From: Ectocarpus siliculosus
Lineage: Eukaryota > Sar > Phaeophyceae > Ectocarpales > Ectocarpaceae
Assembly: GCA_000310025.1 (NCBI GenBank)
Contig: FN649733.1
Location: 389,329-453,328, forward strand
DNA length: 64,000 nt
Reading direction: 5' to 3'
Positions 1 through 10,979 of the stretch are shown here, in pieces (the first letter of the stretch is position 1; each line of letters starts with the position of its first letter). The notes under the pieces are model-generated. The model was not told the origin of the DNA. It saw only the letters and a list, made by a program, of their open reading frames with translations, and did not search any database. The position numbers and the translations under genes were made by a program.

Positions 1-66
1 CATCAATCGTAGCGCCGTCCACCTACCCGAACACAAGAAGAGAGAGACGCACAGGATTGGAGAGCC

Positions 67-3000
67 ATGGCCGGGAACGATCCCGGCTTGGACCAGGCAG
101 ATGCCATGGCCATATTCGATCAGGTGCGTTTGGTATTTTCCAGTGTTCTTACCTGTGGTACAGGCATTAACCCATGCATGCTGTACCCCCAGGGATGGAT
201 GCAGCTGTAGATGTGGGCACAATAGGCATGCGTCGTGCATACCCCTCCATTGATCTTCAGGGACCAGTCAAAATCTGGTCAAATCATACCTTGCTGTGTT
301 TGTTGTGGCGTTGAAGCAGCAGTGCATTGGTGTCGCTGCTGCTTTCTTCGGGCGAAGGTTCAACGAAGGTTGGATGCTTCTGCCGCAGCTTCTTCTCGCA
401 ATTAACATGCCCGCTGCTGCTGCATCTTTCCGCCGATCGCTAGACTATACTACAAGCGGCGGTGTGTGATTCTCTGGAACATTCCCTCTCTGCGCTATAG
501 CAATCGTTGGGCAAAGGCGAGAGCTGTGCAGTTCTATTGCGCTGTCGCCTCGATCCAGAAGGGCAAAATCTCAAATCCCAGGCATGTCGAGATCTCGGTG
601 TGTGTGTTCGTTTGCGCCGCATGTTGGTTGCGTGCATATGCTACATATGCGTACCACTTGCTGCTGTACCGGGTTATGTATCTGTTGCGTTTAGCGGTGC
701 CGGTACTGTAGTGCAGCAATCGGACGCGCGAGAGGAAGGATTTTGGAAAGGCTTGACTAAGGTATCTATGTACTATAATACGATATCTACGCACATGTAC
801 CGCCGAATCGTGCGAGGCAGCAGAGGCTCGAAAATCGAAATCTTTGTGTTCCCAAATGACTACAAATACAGAAGCGTGCTACTGCTGTAATTCCAAGACA
901 ACGGCGGCCTTCACTTTGATACAACATTGTATAGTGAGGGCGTATATTAACGAAGTGCCGAAAATCAAAATCGAGATCTGATTGGTCGAATATCTGCTAC
1001 CTCCTGACGAGGCCCTTTGATTTTATGCAAGTTCCTCTGTCTGGGAAGAAGTCCCCGGGGGACTTTTTTTATCAAAATCAAAATCAAAGAGGCAAGGAGT
1101 TCAAGACTTCGAAGGCTTGGAGCACCTGCCGCGAGGCCGCTGCAAAGCAAGTGTACGACACGACCTGCTGCACACTGCTCATAGAGGGGCTATCGGCACC
1201 CTACCACCGAGAACATGGCCGTTATTTGTAGCCAGAAGACTCTGCTCGCCGGCAAGCCATAAAACGGGCCGGCTCGTTGGGTGCTCGAGGAGAAAATGCC
1301 GATCGTGACAAGCGGTGAACGGACTGACGATCAGAACAGGGCTGCGCGGCTTTTGGGGGCTGTTCCGTGCGGGAGAGGGTAGTTGCAACCTTTTTTCTCC
1401 ACACTCACGATACCCCAAGGCATCTAACCTTGTACGAGACAGATGGTGGGTAAAGCTACCTCCCGTCGCGTGGCATTGCTAATGCTGTTGCTTCCTCCTT
1501 CGAAGAGTTGTCGCTGAAAAACTAAACTGTGAACAGACATTCGGCGCGAACTTCAACTAGCCGCTCTCTGACGTGGATTTTTTAGGGTCAACCAATTTTT
1601 TTTTCCCTACACGCACGACACCCCACGGTAGCAGACCTTGGGCTTGAAAGATGGAGCAGAGGCGTACCTCCTGCCGCGTGGCGTTGCTGTTGCTGTTGCT
1701 TCCTTCTTCGGAAAGTTATCTGTGGATATCACAACCCGTGGCGGCCCAAAACACCGAACTTGAAGTGACCGCTCGCAACCGTTGGCATTTTTGCTTCAAC
1801 ACAACCTTTTTTTTCCGGCGCACTCGGCACCTCACGGCCCCAAACCTTGGCATTGCCCAACAGCCCATGTTTCCAGCTCCTTCCGGATACCCTTCTTGAG
1901 GCAACTCGTTCAGTATTTGACGAGATATCGGCTAACACGTGCACAGAAGAGCGCAAAACGCACCCTAGAAAAATCACCGCTGCGCTGCTGGCTCTTCCCC
2001 TGGCGCCAGGTCGTTTTGATTTTTTGCCTCATCTGTCTCCTATCCTCGTTAACATACACGACCCTATTTTTTCAGTTTTCCAAGATAACGCTTTTTGATT
2101 TTGATTTTGTGCCCATTTAGGTTTAGATTTTCGGCTCTTCGTTAATATACGCCCTGATGAGCGAATCTACCCATAGAAAACTGCGGTATGTGCTAAAACA
2201 ACCGGGGGGAGTGTATGTCTCTTAAATAGCACATTCCGCGTGCCCCCCGTTGGCAACAGCAGTGCAATCATATCCTCGAGGTTTCGCGTTGATGCGCTCG
2301 GACTTCAATCACGACAGACAGCGCTTCGTGAGCTGTTTTTCAAGCAAAGTTGTCGTGCCTCCAACAACGGGCAGGAGAATTCATGTTGCCGTGGGAAGGA
2401 AGTGGTGTCGTACGCGAAGGGCGCACGTCGCAAACCAACTTGTGCATACGACGGGTTACTGGTTACTCTCGCGTTCGCGCTTCCGCAAGTTTCCGCATGT
2501 TTCATAAACTACTTGTTTTGAGGGGCGTGCGCGGTGGGGGAGGGGAGGGGGTGAGGGGTAATGTCCCTGATTCTGAAATTCGGGATATTCCTGGTCTCCA
2601 CTCCGCCGCAAACGCTGCTGGTACTGCTGCTGCTGTGATACATTTTTCTTGTGTCATCGCCCTCGAAAACACGGGAAGTCATCATGCCCCTCCGCCAGTG
2701 CCGCCCGTTTGAGAATAATGATAAGGGCGTTCTCCTACCGCCGACGACGATATGTTGACAGGTCGTGAGCTCCGCAACTCCGTGCACCACGGCGTGGGAA
2801 GAGGTTGGGCTGTCCGCCCTGCGCCCGAGCCTGGATGAACAGGCGCTGGCCGTGGCGGAGCACCAGGAGTCGTCTCTAGAGAGCCGCCGTGCGCTCGCGG
2901 CTCAGGCCAAAGCGTTCCGGCTGTCCGTCGAGGCTGAGGTCGGCGCCACCTCGGACATGCGTGCTGCAAGCGGAGCGCTGGTGAGGGTCGGTCGGGTTGC

Positions 3001-6000
3001 CCGCCTGGCTGTGCGTGTCCGTGACCGTGTCCGTGTCCGTGTCCGATGCTGCGTGTACACCATCGTGTGCCGTTTATCGTAACCGAACGGTACAAAATAG
3101 CCGAAAAAATGACGTGCACCAGAGTGCGCCATCTCTGTCGGCATGTCGGTTGCTGCAAACCAGGAATTTATCGCACCAATAGCTGCTGGCGTAGGAGGCT
3201 TGACTTGACCCCCGTATTGGCCCTGACTTGCGGTCGGCGTTGAACGTAGATGTATGCCTTGCCAGGAACGCAGTACAGCTCATTTGATCGACTAAGGTAT
3301 ACACACCTCCAAGTGCCCCCCCACCCCCCATCCGGAGGCTGACCTCTCGCCGCGCATGCTCGGACCAATCTCAAACGCAACAATTGCGCACAAACAGGTG
3401 CGTGCGTTTAAGAGCGAGATCGATTCGCTGACCGATAGGAGCCGTTTCGCCGAGGGGTCGTTCTTAGCCCTGTACAAGCTGCTTCGGGAAGCTCCCGACC
3501 CGGCGGTCACCGTGAAGGCCTTGGAGAACGCGGCTCGCGTTACTGTCGATGCTCTGGAAGGAAAGATCAGGTGAGTGATGTTTTCTGTAGGTGGCGGGAC
3601 TGCCATGTGTAGATGGGGTGTTATCCACCGCTGCGCGAACAGGCACAATCGATCGTGTCATCACAACTACACAGCTACCGGGAAGAAGCTGGTGTTTTTG
3701 TGCAACTCTCTCCCCCTTCTCTCTGTCTCTTTTATCTCTTCTCGAATATCGCCACTGGTTCTTCCGGCGTAAAGAGGCGAGTCTTTCACGTCTCTTCAGA
3801 CATTGCACGGTTGTGGACACGTGCGCCTCAGACGCAACGCTGTCCACCGTCGTGCCGTGTGCCGCTACTGCTGTACCTCTCGCTGCCCGTGCACACCCTT
3901 GACTACAAACAATTCCACCACCACAGCAATCTCCCCAAGGTATGGAAAGCATACAATAGACAACACCACAAGTGATCCCTCCGGAGTGGGCTCATGCGAG
4001 CACACCAGTGTCATCAAGGGGTGATGCAAGATGGAAGTAGAAGAGGGAGCAGGGCCACCCCACAGCTGGCCGCCAGATGCATCAGTGACGTTTCCCAAGC
4101 TCAACAGCTCATGTGCTTTTGAATCGAAGAGCCCAGCGCACCGGAACGAACTCTTAAATATTACAAATCTGTCATTTGTAAAATGGGTGCTACACATCAT
4201 GCGACTGGCCTCTCCGTGCGTGATGATGTATTCATGTATTCTACACTTTTTGTTAAGGTTTCTGGAAGAACGAACCGTTGAGCAGTCTCGCCAGCTGGAC
4301 GCCGCACGAGCAGCCGCCGCTGCGCGTGGGGGTTCTCTCACCGCGGAGGTGCGTGTGCGTGGAGGCCCGCCTGCCATTTGTTGCGTCAGGATTGGTCCAT
4401 CATCTCTTCGGTACACGCCATTGGAAAGGCTTGCGTTTTTTCGTTTTTTCGCTATTTTGCTCTCGTCCTCCTTTGTCGTTGCGCTCTCGTCGGGGGGGAT
4501 GGTTGTCATGAATATTGTAGGCGTCGACGGCTTCATCGGTGTTCCACCAGGGAGGAGGCTGCGTGTACACCAAGGAACGGATGACGCCAAAACGATGAGG
4601 TGTAGACTATGCCATGGCGGTGGAAACGGTCAAGTCTTGCTGCGCGCGAGATCTCCCCCCCTCTTTTGTTGTTTCTGTTGCTGATTTGAGAGTGCTGCGA
4701 GCTTTTCTCTTGCTCTCTTGGGTGTAACTTGCGCTGCTGTAGAGTCGGACAACGTTGCCACCGACTTGGGCAGTGTAGTACAGGTATGTAACCCTCTTGT
4801 TCCGTCCTTCCTCGGGAGCAAGTACAACGTAGAAGGCCCATTCTCACCGTGTGTTGACGACCCCCCCCCCCCCCCCCCGCGCAGGAGTTGGAGGAGGAGA
4901 GGCGTGTTATCAGGGCCGAGGTAGCGGCAGACCAAGCGGAGACAGCGCAGACGCGCTTGCAGGTATGGCATGTTTGGTACGCGATGGTATCAAGTGCGAG
5001 AGCCACGTGGATGCTATGATTGAATCGATGAACACGCCACTCTATCGACGCGTTGCATGTTATCGAACTAACTGTCGTGCATCCCGGCGGTGGATAGCAT
5101 TGCGGGTTATATATTGACGGTTCATGTCCCTATTGTTGTAGTGGCATCGGGGGAGGAGCCTAGTCAGCCTATCGTAGTCGGTGTCTTTCGGCGCTAATGT
5201 TCGTTCGTGTACTGCTGGCTCGCGGCTATCGCGGGGAGAAGGGGGAAGCGGCTTGTCGACAGACGGTAGCAGCTTATTTTTTCGTGCTTGTACTGTACAT
5301 GTCGTCAACGCGTGCACTGCTGTGGGTCTGCCCTACGGCGGCAACACCAAGTCCCACGCTTTTTGTTATATTCGAAGCTTTGCTGCCTCTGGCGCTGTTC
5401 TTCGTTCATGATCTCGACTCCGCTTGAAGCACAAAGACCTTGATGCTGACATTGTTGCCCTGCCGAATGGAAAAAAAGGCGCTTCAAGACGCCGTGCAGG
5501 AGGAGCTGCTGCTGGCTCAGGGGCAGGCGGAGCACGAGAGAGCGGCGGCACAAGCGCAACAGCAGGTACAGCAGTAGTGGAAGTCGTAGACAGCAGTAGT
5601 GGTAGCAGGTATAGCAGTAGTGGTAGTCGTAGACAGCAGTAGCGGTCCCGGTATGATGCCGGTGCTCAATTTCACCGGCATTAGCGGGCAACCTTAGTTA
5701 TCCATCTGTCTGTGCCAGACGATTATTCGACCGGCATTATACCGTTGCCCCTACTGTACAGTGCAGTCGTACCGAGCTAGAAACGCGACCAAGATAGACC
5801 TTGTGCTAAACATGGAGTAGAAGGAGGGCGACGACAAGGCCTGTCCACACGATCAATACATGGTAGATCGGACTTAAACGTGGTTCTCTGCGATCAGTAC
5901 GTCGTCCTTGACGAGCTTTCATAATCACGTTTCTCATGGAAGTTACCATCGAGTATCCCCGAGACCAAACAGGAGCAAGCAATGAAAACAGTAAATTAGG

Positions 6001-9000
6001 TAGCTCCCCGCTATCCCCTAACCCGCTCGCTCACACACCTCTGATTGAGCCATCTGGTGGTGGTTTCGTGTTGTCAGGTTCTCCAGCAAGAAGTTGAGCG
6101 ACTAGAGACCCGAGCCGCGATGGTGGAAGAGGAGGCCGGAAGAGCAGGGCGCTTGGAGGAAGAGGCGGCGGATCTAACGGGGCAGCTGCGAGCTTCACGA
6201 GAGAAGGCGAGTGGGGTTTGCATGTTGCGTGTTGGCGTTTCAGTTTTGAAGGCGAAGGGAGATCCAGTCTCGCTTCCTCTTCCTCTGTCCTCCATCCTGC
6301 TCAGCCCGCCGTGATACATTGCATCGTGCTGCTCCGCTTCTCCCTCCACCCCTTCTTACCGTCGTGGGAAGAAGAGAGGACGTCCGCTGATTGGCCGGAT
6401 GAGCGCTGTTGTCCCTCCTCACCTTCCACCTCCTTCCTGTTTGTGGGGAAAAGTCGGGAATTTGGCACCGATGGTGTGTTACATTGACCTACATGGTAGT
6501 CTACACTAGTCCTCGACCTTTTACACATTACCCAGGAAGTGCACGTGTCGCCTTTGCTTAGCTCCGGGTGCTTGGTCGAATTCCCCTGTCCTCTTGCAGG
6601 TGGCGTCGCTAGAGGCAGAGCGCGAGGGACTGGTCTCGCGCTCCAGGGAGGCCGTTCAAAGCGAGCGGGACGCCGTCGCGGGGTGCGCCGAGGCCGAAGC
6701 GCGCGCCAAGAGCGTGGAACGATCTTCGGAGATCCGCGTCCGGGAGGTGGAGGCAGAGGCTGCTCGCCTACGGCAGCAGCTGGAGTCGGGAGCAGATGCA
6801 TCCGAGGTGGGAACAATCATCACTACATACTACATCCAGGGTAGAAAACCACTGCGGTTTGTTTGCGTACAGTTTCTAGCGCCTGCCCTGAGGCGAAGAT
6901 GGTAGCTATAGGAAGTGGGCTGAAATGTCGGGAAGTGGTATCGAGAGGGTATATTGGGTAGGGAAGACATTTTTGAGCACCTTTGGCAAACAAGTAGGAA
7001 GGCAAGATCGGCCATCGGTGACCGTAGGGTGGTCCTTCCTCTCGAGGACGCGCGGTCAATGGTTTAATCGCTAGGGCATGAGATACGCCCGCCCCGCCCC
7101 CGTCTCTATTCATACTGCGTGGTATGTTTGGACCCTCGGTGGCTCTATTCTGCTGTACAACAAGACCAGAGAGTCAACACTGCTGTACAAATCAACAAGA
7201 CGTGCCTACACCAAGTGCATTTTTTTATCCTGTGCCGTCCGTGAGCAGGTGAAAAGCATGCGAGAGAAGATCCGCATCTTGGAAGGGATTTGGGGAGACG
7301 CTGACGTGGAGGAAGGCGATGAGGGAGAACGGGTAGGGTCGATGAAGGGCCGTGTCAGCACCGGCGGCGAGGGGGCCGCTGGAGGAGAACGCACCCACCC
7401 CCACTCGCCGTCACCAGCAGCAGCAGAGGGAGGTGTGGAAGAAGGGCCGCAACATGGCGGTGTTGCTGAGGGCGAGGGAAGCGGTGTTGGAGACGATTGC
7501 GACCGAGCGCTCGAGTCCGAGGGTGCGAGCGGGAAGCTTGAGGGTGCCGTGGTGGGGGGTACGGAGTGTGGGCGGGAGGGGGGGGGGGACGCCGGGGTTG
7601 ACGCCTGGTTGATCTCGTACAACCGGCGGCTGAAGAACGAGCTCGAGAGGTTGAGGGAGAGGACAAGGCAGGCGGAGGAGAGGTGAGGGTTAAGGATTGA
7701 AATGTATCGAGAGTTGGTTTTCACTGTTGAGGACAGGTGAAAGCTAAGGGTAAAGCATCGACACTTTGTTGTTGTTGTTGTTGTTGTCTTCACATAAACT
7801 TTACATATGCATATAGCTTTCCGCTCTCGGCTCAGTAGCTTCTAGCACTCGTGCCGGTCCAGCGGACGTGACCCGTTGTGACAGGCCAATTATCCCACAA
7901 CGGACGCACACTTTGAAATGTCGAAGAGCGCGTAGAAAGGACCCAGAAAAATCGAAAAATCGTCGCAAACGCAACAAGAGATCAAATAAAAAATAGGAGT
8001 GTAACACGGATGTTGCGATTTGAGGTTGTGTGGTGTGTTTTTCCTGTATTCTGTTTACGCTGCCAATCGGCAAAAGCACCGCTTGACGCGAAAGATGAGG
8101 CAGAGACAAAAAAGTGTGAGTTGTTGCTTATGGCCAAAGAGCGTATATCAAGGATGACATCCATCGCGTTAGAGTCAAATGTTATCTAACTTGTACGATC
8201 CTTTCACTCGAAGTAATTGGGAGTAGAACGCCATCAGCTTGTATCGCCCCTTTCACGTGAAAATGATTGGGAGTGGAACGCCATCAGCATCCAACGTCGG
8301 TACACGTCCCCTCAAGGCGACACCTTCCGTTTCCTACAAGAGTGCTTCCCTCACATAGCAGCATCGACAACAGCTCACGTGTTGCGCGTGCCCGACAGGC
8401 TCCGAATCGTGGAAGAGGAGCGCGTCGCCGAGGCCGCGGAGCTGTCGGACCGAAGGCAAGACGTGAAACGACTCGAGCAGGATCTGGTAGACGCCCACCA
8501 GGTCGTGGAGGCCGGAAAGACCATGCTCAGGGCCTTCCAGAGCGGTCCCGTCGCGAAACAGTTCGGGAAGTTGATCGGTCGCCGGGGAGACGTGGGCGGC
8601 GGCGCCGATGATGTCGGACCTTTGGAGGACGATTTGTTGGAAGGCGTCGAGGAGGCGGGGGGGGTGGAGGGTGTCCCCGGGGCGGAGGGGTTCAGCGCGG
8701 CGGATAGGTTGCTGGGCGCGGTGAGTGGCGGGGGAGGGTTGCCTGTCGGTCCGAGTAATGTGATTGGCGAATGTGTCCCCGCGGGGTTGGCGTTATTAAA
8801 TAAACAAATAATAACAATACTTGATAATAATAAAGCAAGCTTGGACTCTTTGGGCTTAAAGTGCTGCATGGTGAGCGATAACGCCTTGTTTTGTACCGTA
8901 GGTGTGTGGCGTCTAGGAGCCCCAACAAGTGCATGCGGCGACTACTGCTGTCTCGTTTATGTGGTATTACCGGCTGTGAGTGCAAAAGAAACGTAGGGTG

Positions 9001-10979
9001 CAATATACGGAACCAAATGGTGAATTGGTGCAGAAACGCCCCCCCAAATGCAGCAAATGCAGGAAGCCTCACTACTAGCAAGAGGGAACCTATCGATCAC
9101 AGCCTACGTAGTCGAACTGGTGTCCGAGAAGACGGCGAGAGGGTGGGTGATGCCCATCATCATCGTGAGATTATGTTACGACTTCACCATCCATATGTAG
9201 TCCAATGATTATGTCATTTACTGATTCAGTCACTGGATCTAAAATAGATGTAAAGGTTTATATTGCCAATGAGGTCATAATAATATGTGTCCAGGATAAA
9301 GATACACCTAATAATTCAAAGGAGCCTGCTGATTTATTTAGTTAGCAATATTTGTGCGCGTGTGAAGAAGCCCTTTCAACGGCGCCACCTCTCTCTCTCT
9401 TTCAACGGCAGTACAATTGATAAGTAAACCATCACATGCGGATGTTTCAGGTGAAACGGCAGAGGGAGCGGTTCCGCAAAGAGGCGTTACGGCGGGAACG
9501 GGAGGCGTCCATCGCCAAGGGGAACGCGGAGCAACTGACTCGGGACAATCAAGACCTGAGGCGGGAGAACATGCACCTGTACAAGAGGATGAGGCAAGCG
9601 GATCGCTCGATAGCTTGCCTCTTGGTTCATGTTTTCCGCACTGCCGTCTGTCTGCTTGGCGGTCAGTAGTCTACGCAGGTTTTTCTACGTAAGCAAACAT
9701 ACTGGATAAAGTACAGAATCGCCTAGATTGGGGTTAGGATTGGGGTCTACGGTACAGTAGCTCACGTCTGTACGTACGTGACCGCTCCCTTTGTGTATGT
9801 TGCGTGGGGAGGGAGATCGAGCGCGTCTCTTGACGTTCGTTTGTCAACCCTTCCAGCGATTACGGGTCTTGTCGGTATTTTCCCCCGTCGTGTCAGGTTC
9901 GTAATGAGCTACGGCGGGAAGGGCGGCGGCGGCGGCGGCGGGTTGGAGAATGCAGGAGGGGACGGCGAGCGAGAGACGGAGAGGAAGTACGAACGGCTGT
10001 ACGAGGCAGACCTTGACCCGTTCAAGGAGTTCGACTCTCGTAAGTCATGTGTACGTCCACATTGAGCCGATATCTCGTCTACGTATATAGGTCTCGCTAT
10101 TAGAGCACCCCCATTCGAAAGTAGCCTGGGTGCACATATGTAGCTTCCGTGCGGCTTGACGTTGGAGCCAGTTCGAACTATTTTTGTAGATTGATGGCTT
10201 TGTTGACGTGTTTTGTTTTTGTTGTCTTTCCAAGTCTTTCGAAGAACAAACACACAGTAAGACACCCATTTCGAACGAATTACGATTTGGTTCCGCCGTG
10301 CCGTGTGGTGTAGCCTGCTGTCGCTTGGTGTGCTCTCTGGACAGTGAAACGTTAACGTTTTGCCCATGCCCATCGAGCTGAGTCTCCTACATGACCTTCG
10401 GCGTTCGTCGTATACCAATTAATGGTATGAGACCAACAGCAGGCAGCCAATGACCCGCGCGTCCATGGCGTTATGTGTGCTTCATACTATATACTGTCGA
10501 TATCTGGCTAACGTTGCCTGTATTCCTGTTTCCATCGCTGTGTTGGTGAGCGCTGATATAACGTGATGAACCAAACAGAAAAACACGGCCCCCAAGTCAA
10601 ACCTCAATCGTCCAAGCTTGTGGCAAGGTTTTCCTCCTCATGCTCTATGTAAGTCGGCCAAGATAGCCTCTTATCATCGAAGCTTGTGCCATTGTTTGCC
10701 CCCCCATGATCCTTCACGTTCTGCCTTGACTCGCACCCGCACCGAAAAGAGGAGAAGGAGGCGAGACGCGGGCAGATGGGGTTTCTAGAGAGGTGGCTTT
10801 TCTTAGCCTCGGGGACCGTTCTGCGGAACCGTTTCCGGCGGCACCTGCTCCTGGTGTACTTGCTCGTGCTGCACGGGTTGCTGCTCGTTATGCCCGGCGG
10901 CAGAGGCGGGAACACTCCGGGGATAAGCATGGGCGGGGTCGGCAGCGGGAGTGATGTCACCGGTATCTTGATGCCGTGA
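67..10979 (+). CDS. CASP: CASP-like Golgi coiled-coil membrane protein (CUX1/CASP family)
   Basis: Inferred exons: 67-123, 2762-2980, 3398-3570, 4258-4348, 4885-4962, 5479-5565, 6078-6206, 6600-6806, 7249-7682, 8399-8720, 9451-9593, 9897-10039, 10750-10979. They join in phase to 770 aa. The N-terminal part (exons 2-4) has the family pattern FKSEIDSLTDRSRFAE followed by a Y-K-LL--APDP segment. The middle is charged coiled coil. The C-terminus has the diagnostic YERLYEADLDPFKEFDS stretch, then one membrane segment at about residues 726-742 containing Tyr731 and His736. A conserved transmembrane histidine is known for CASP, COY1, golgin-84 and giantin. CASP is a type IV (tail-anchored) Golgi protein that helps tether vesicles within the stack. 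The start ATG has a good context and a short leader. The introns after exons 7 and 11 use GC donors (GCGAGT, GCAAGC). The Gly/acidic stretch in exon 9 and the Gly/Glu-rich end of exon 10 look lineage-specific. The family call is firm; single exon borders are not tested. Confidence 0.88.
937..2155. mobile_element. 1.2-kb non-autonomous TIR element (MITE-like) in CASP intron 1
   Basis: Terminal inverted repeats lie at 937-965 and 2127-2155 and match at 28 of 29 positions; both begin AGGGCGTATATTAACGAAG. Both ends are followed inward by AAAATC-type subterminal repeats (also at about 1071-1088 and 2093-2110). The interior has only short open frames and no transposase, so the element is non-autonomous. 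No clear target-site duplication was found. It lies wholly inside the first CASP intron. Confidence 0.75.
1386..1960. repeat. Imperfect 210-bp tandem repeats inside the TIR element
   Basis: Three diverged copies start near 1386, 1594 and 1802. Landmarks recurring in order are a T-rich run ending in CC, a CAC-CACGAxACCCCA-like segment, a CTCC-GTCGCGTGGC/CTGCCGCGTGGC segment and GCTGTTGCTTCCTTC. The third copy is shortened. No protein-coding capacity is seen. Confidence 0.6.
3011..3045 (+). repeat. Hexanucleotide repeat (GTCCGT)n
   Basis: A short GTCCGT microsatellite with one variant unit lies about 30 bp past the 5' splice site of CASP exon 2. Confidence 0.8.
5566..5651 (+). repeat. Two-copy 43-bp minisatellite that duplicates a 5' splice site
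   Basis: Copies at 5566-5608 and 5609-5651 share GCAGTAGTGG and AGTCGTAGACAGCAGTAG. Each is preceded by CAG, so the CASP exon 6 donor CAG|GTACAG recurs as CAG|GTATAG 43 bp later. Use of the second donor would add an in-frame TAG. Confidence 0.75.
8190..8287 (+). repeat. Tandem duplication, unit about 49 bp
   Basis: Units 8190-8237 and 8238-8287 both start CTTGTA, contain CCTTTCAC and ATTGGGAGT, and end GAACGCCATCAG. They lie in the CASP intron before exon 10. Confidence 0.8.

Noticed and set aside
3865-4590. 241-codon minus-strand open frame
   Set aside because: It covers introns and exon 4 of the well-supported CASP gene and has no family resemblance.
4742-4782. Extra CASP exon between 4348 and 4885
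   Set aside because: In the required phase it contains TAG, and other phases break the downstream frame.
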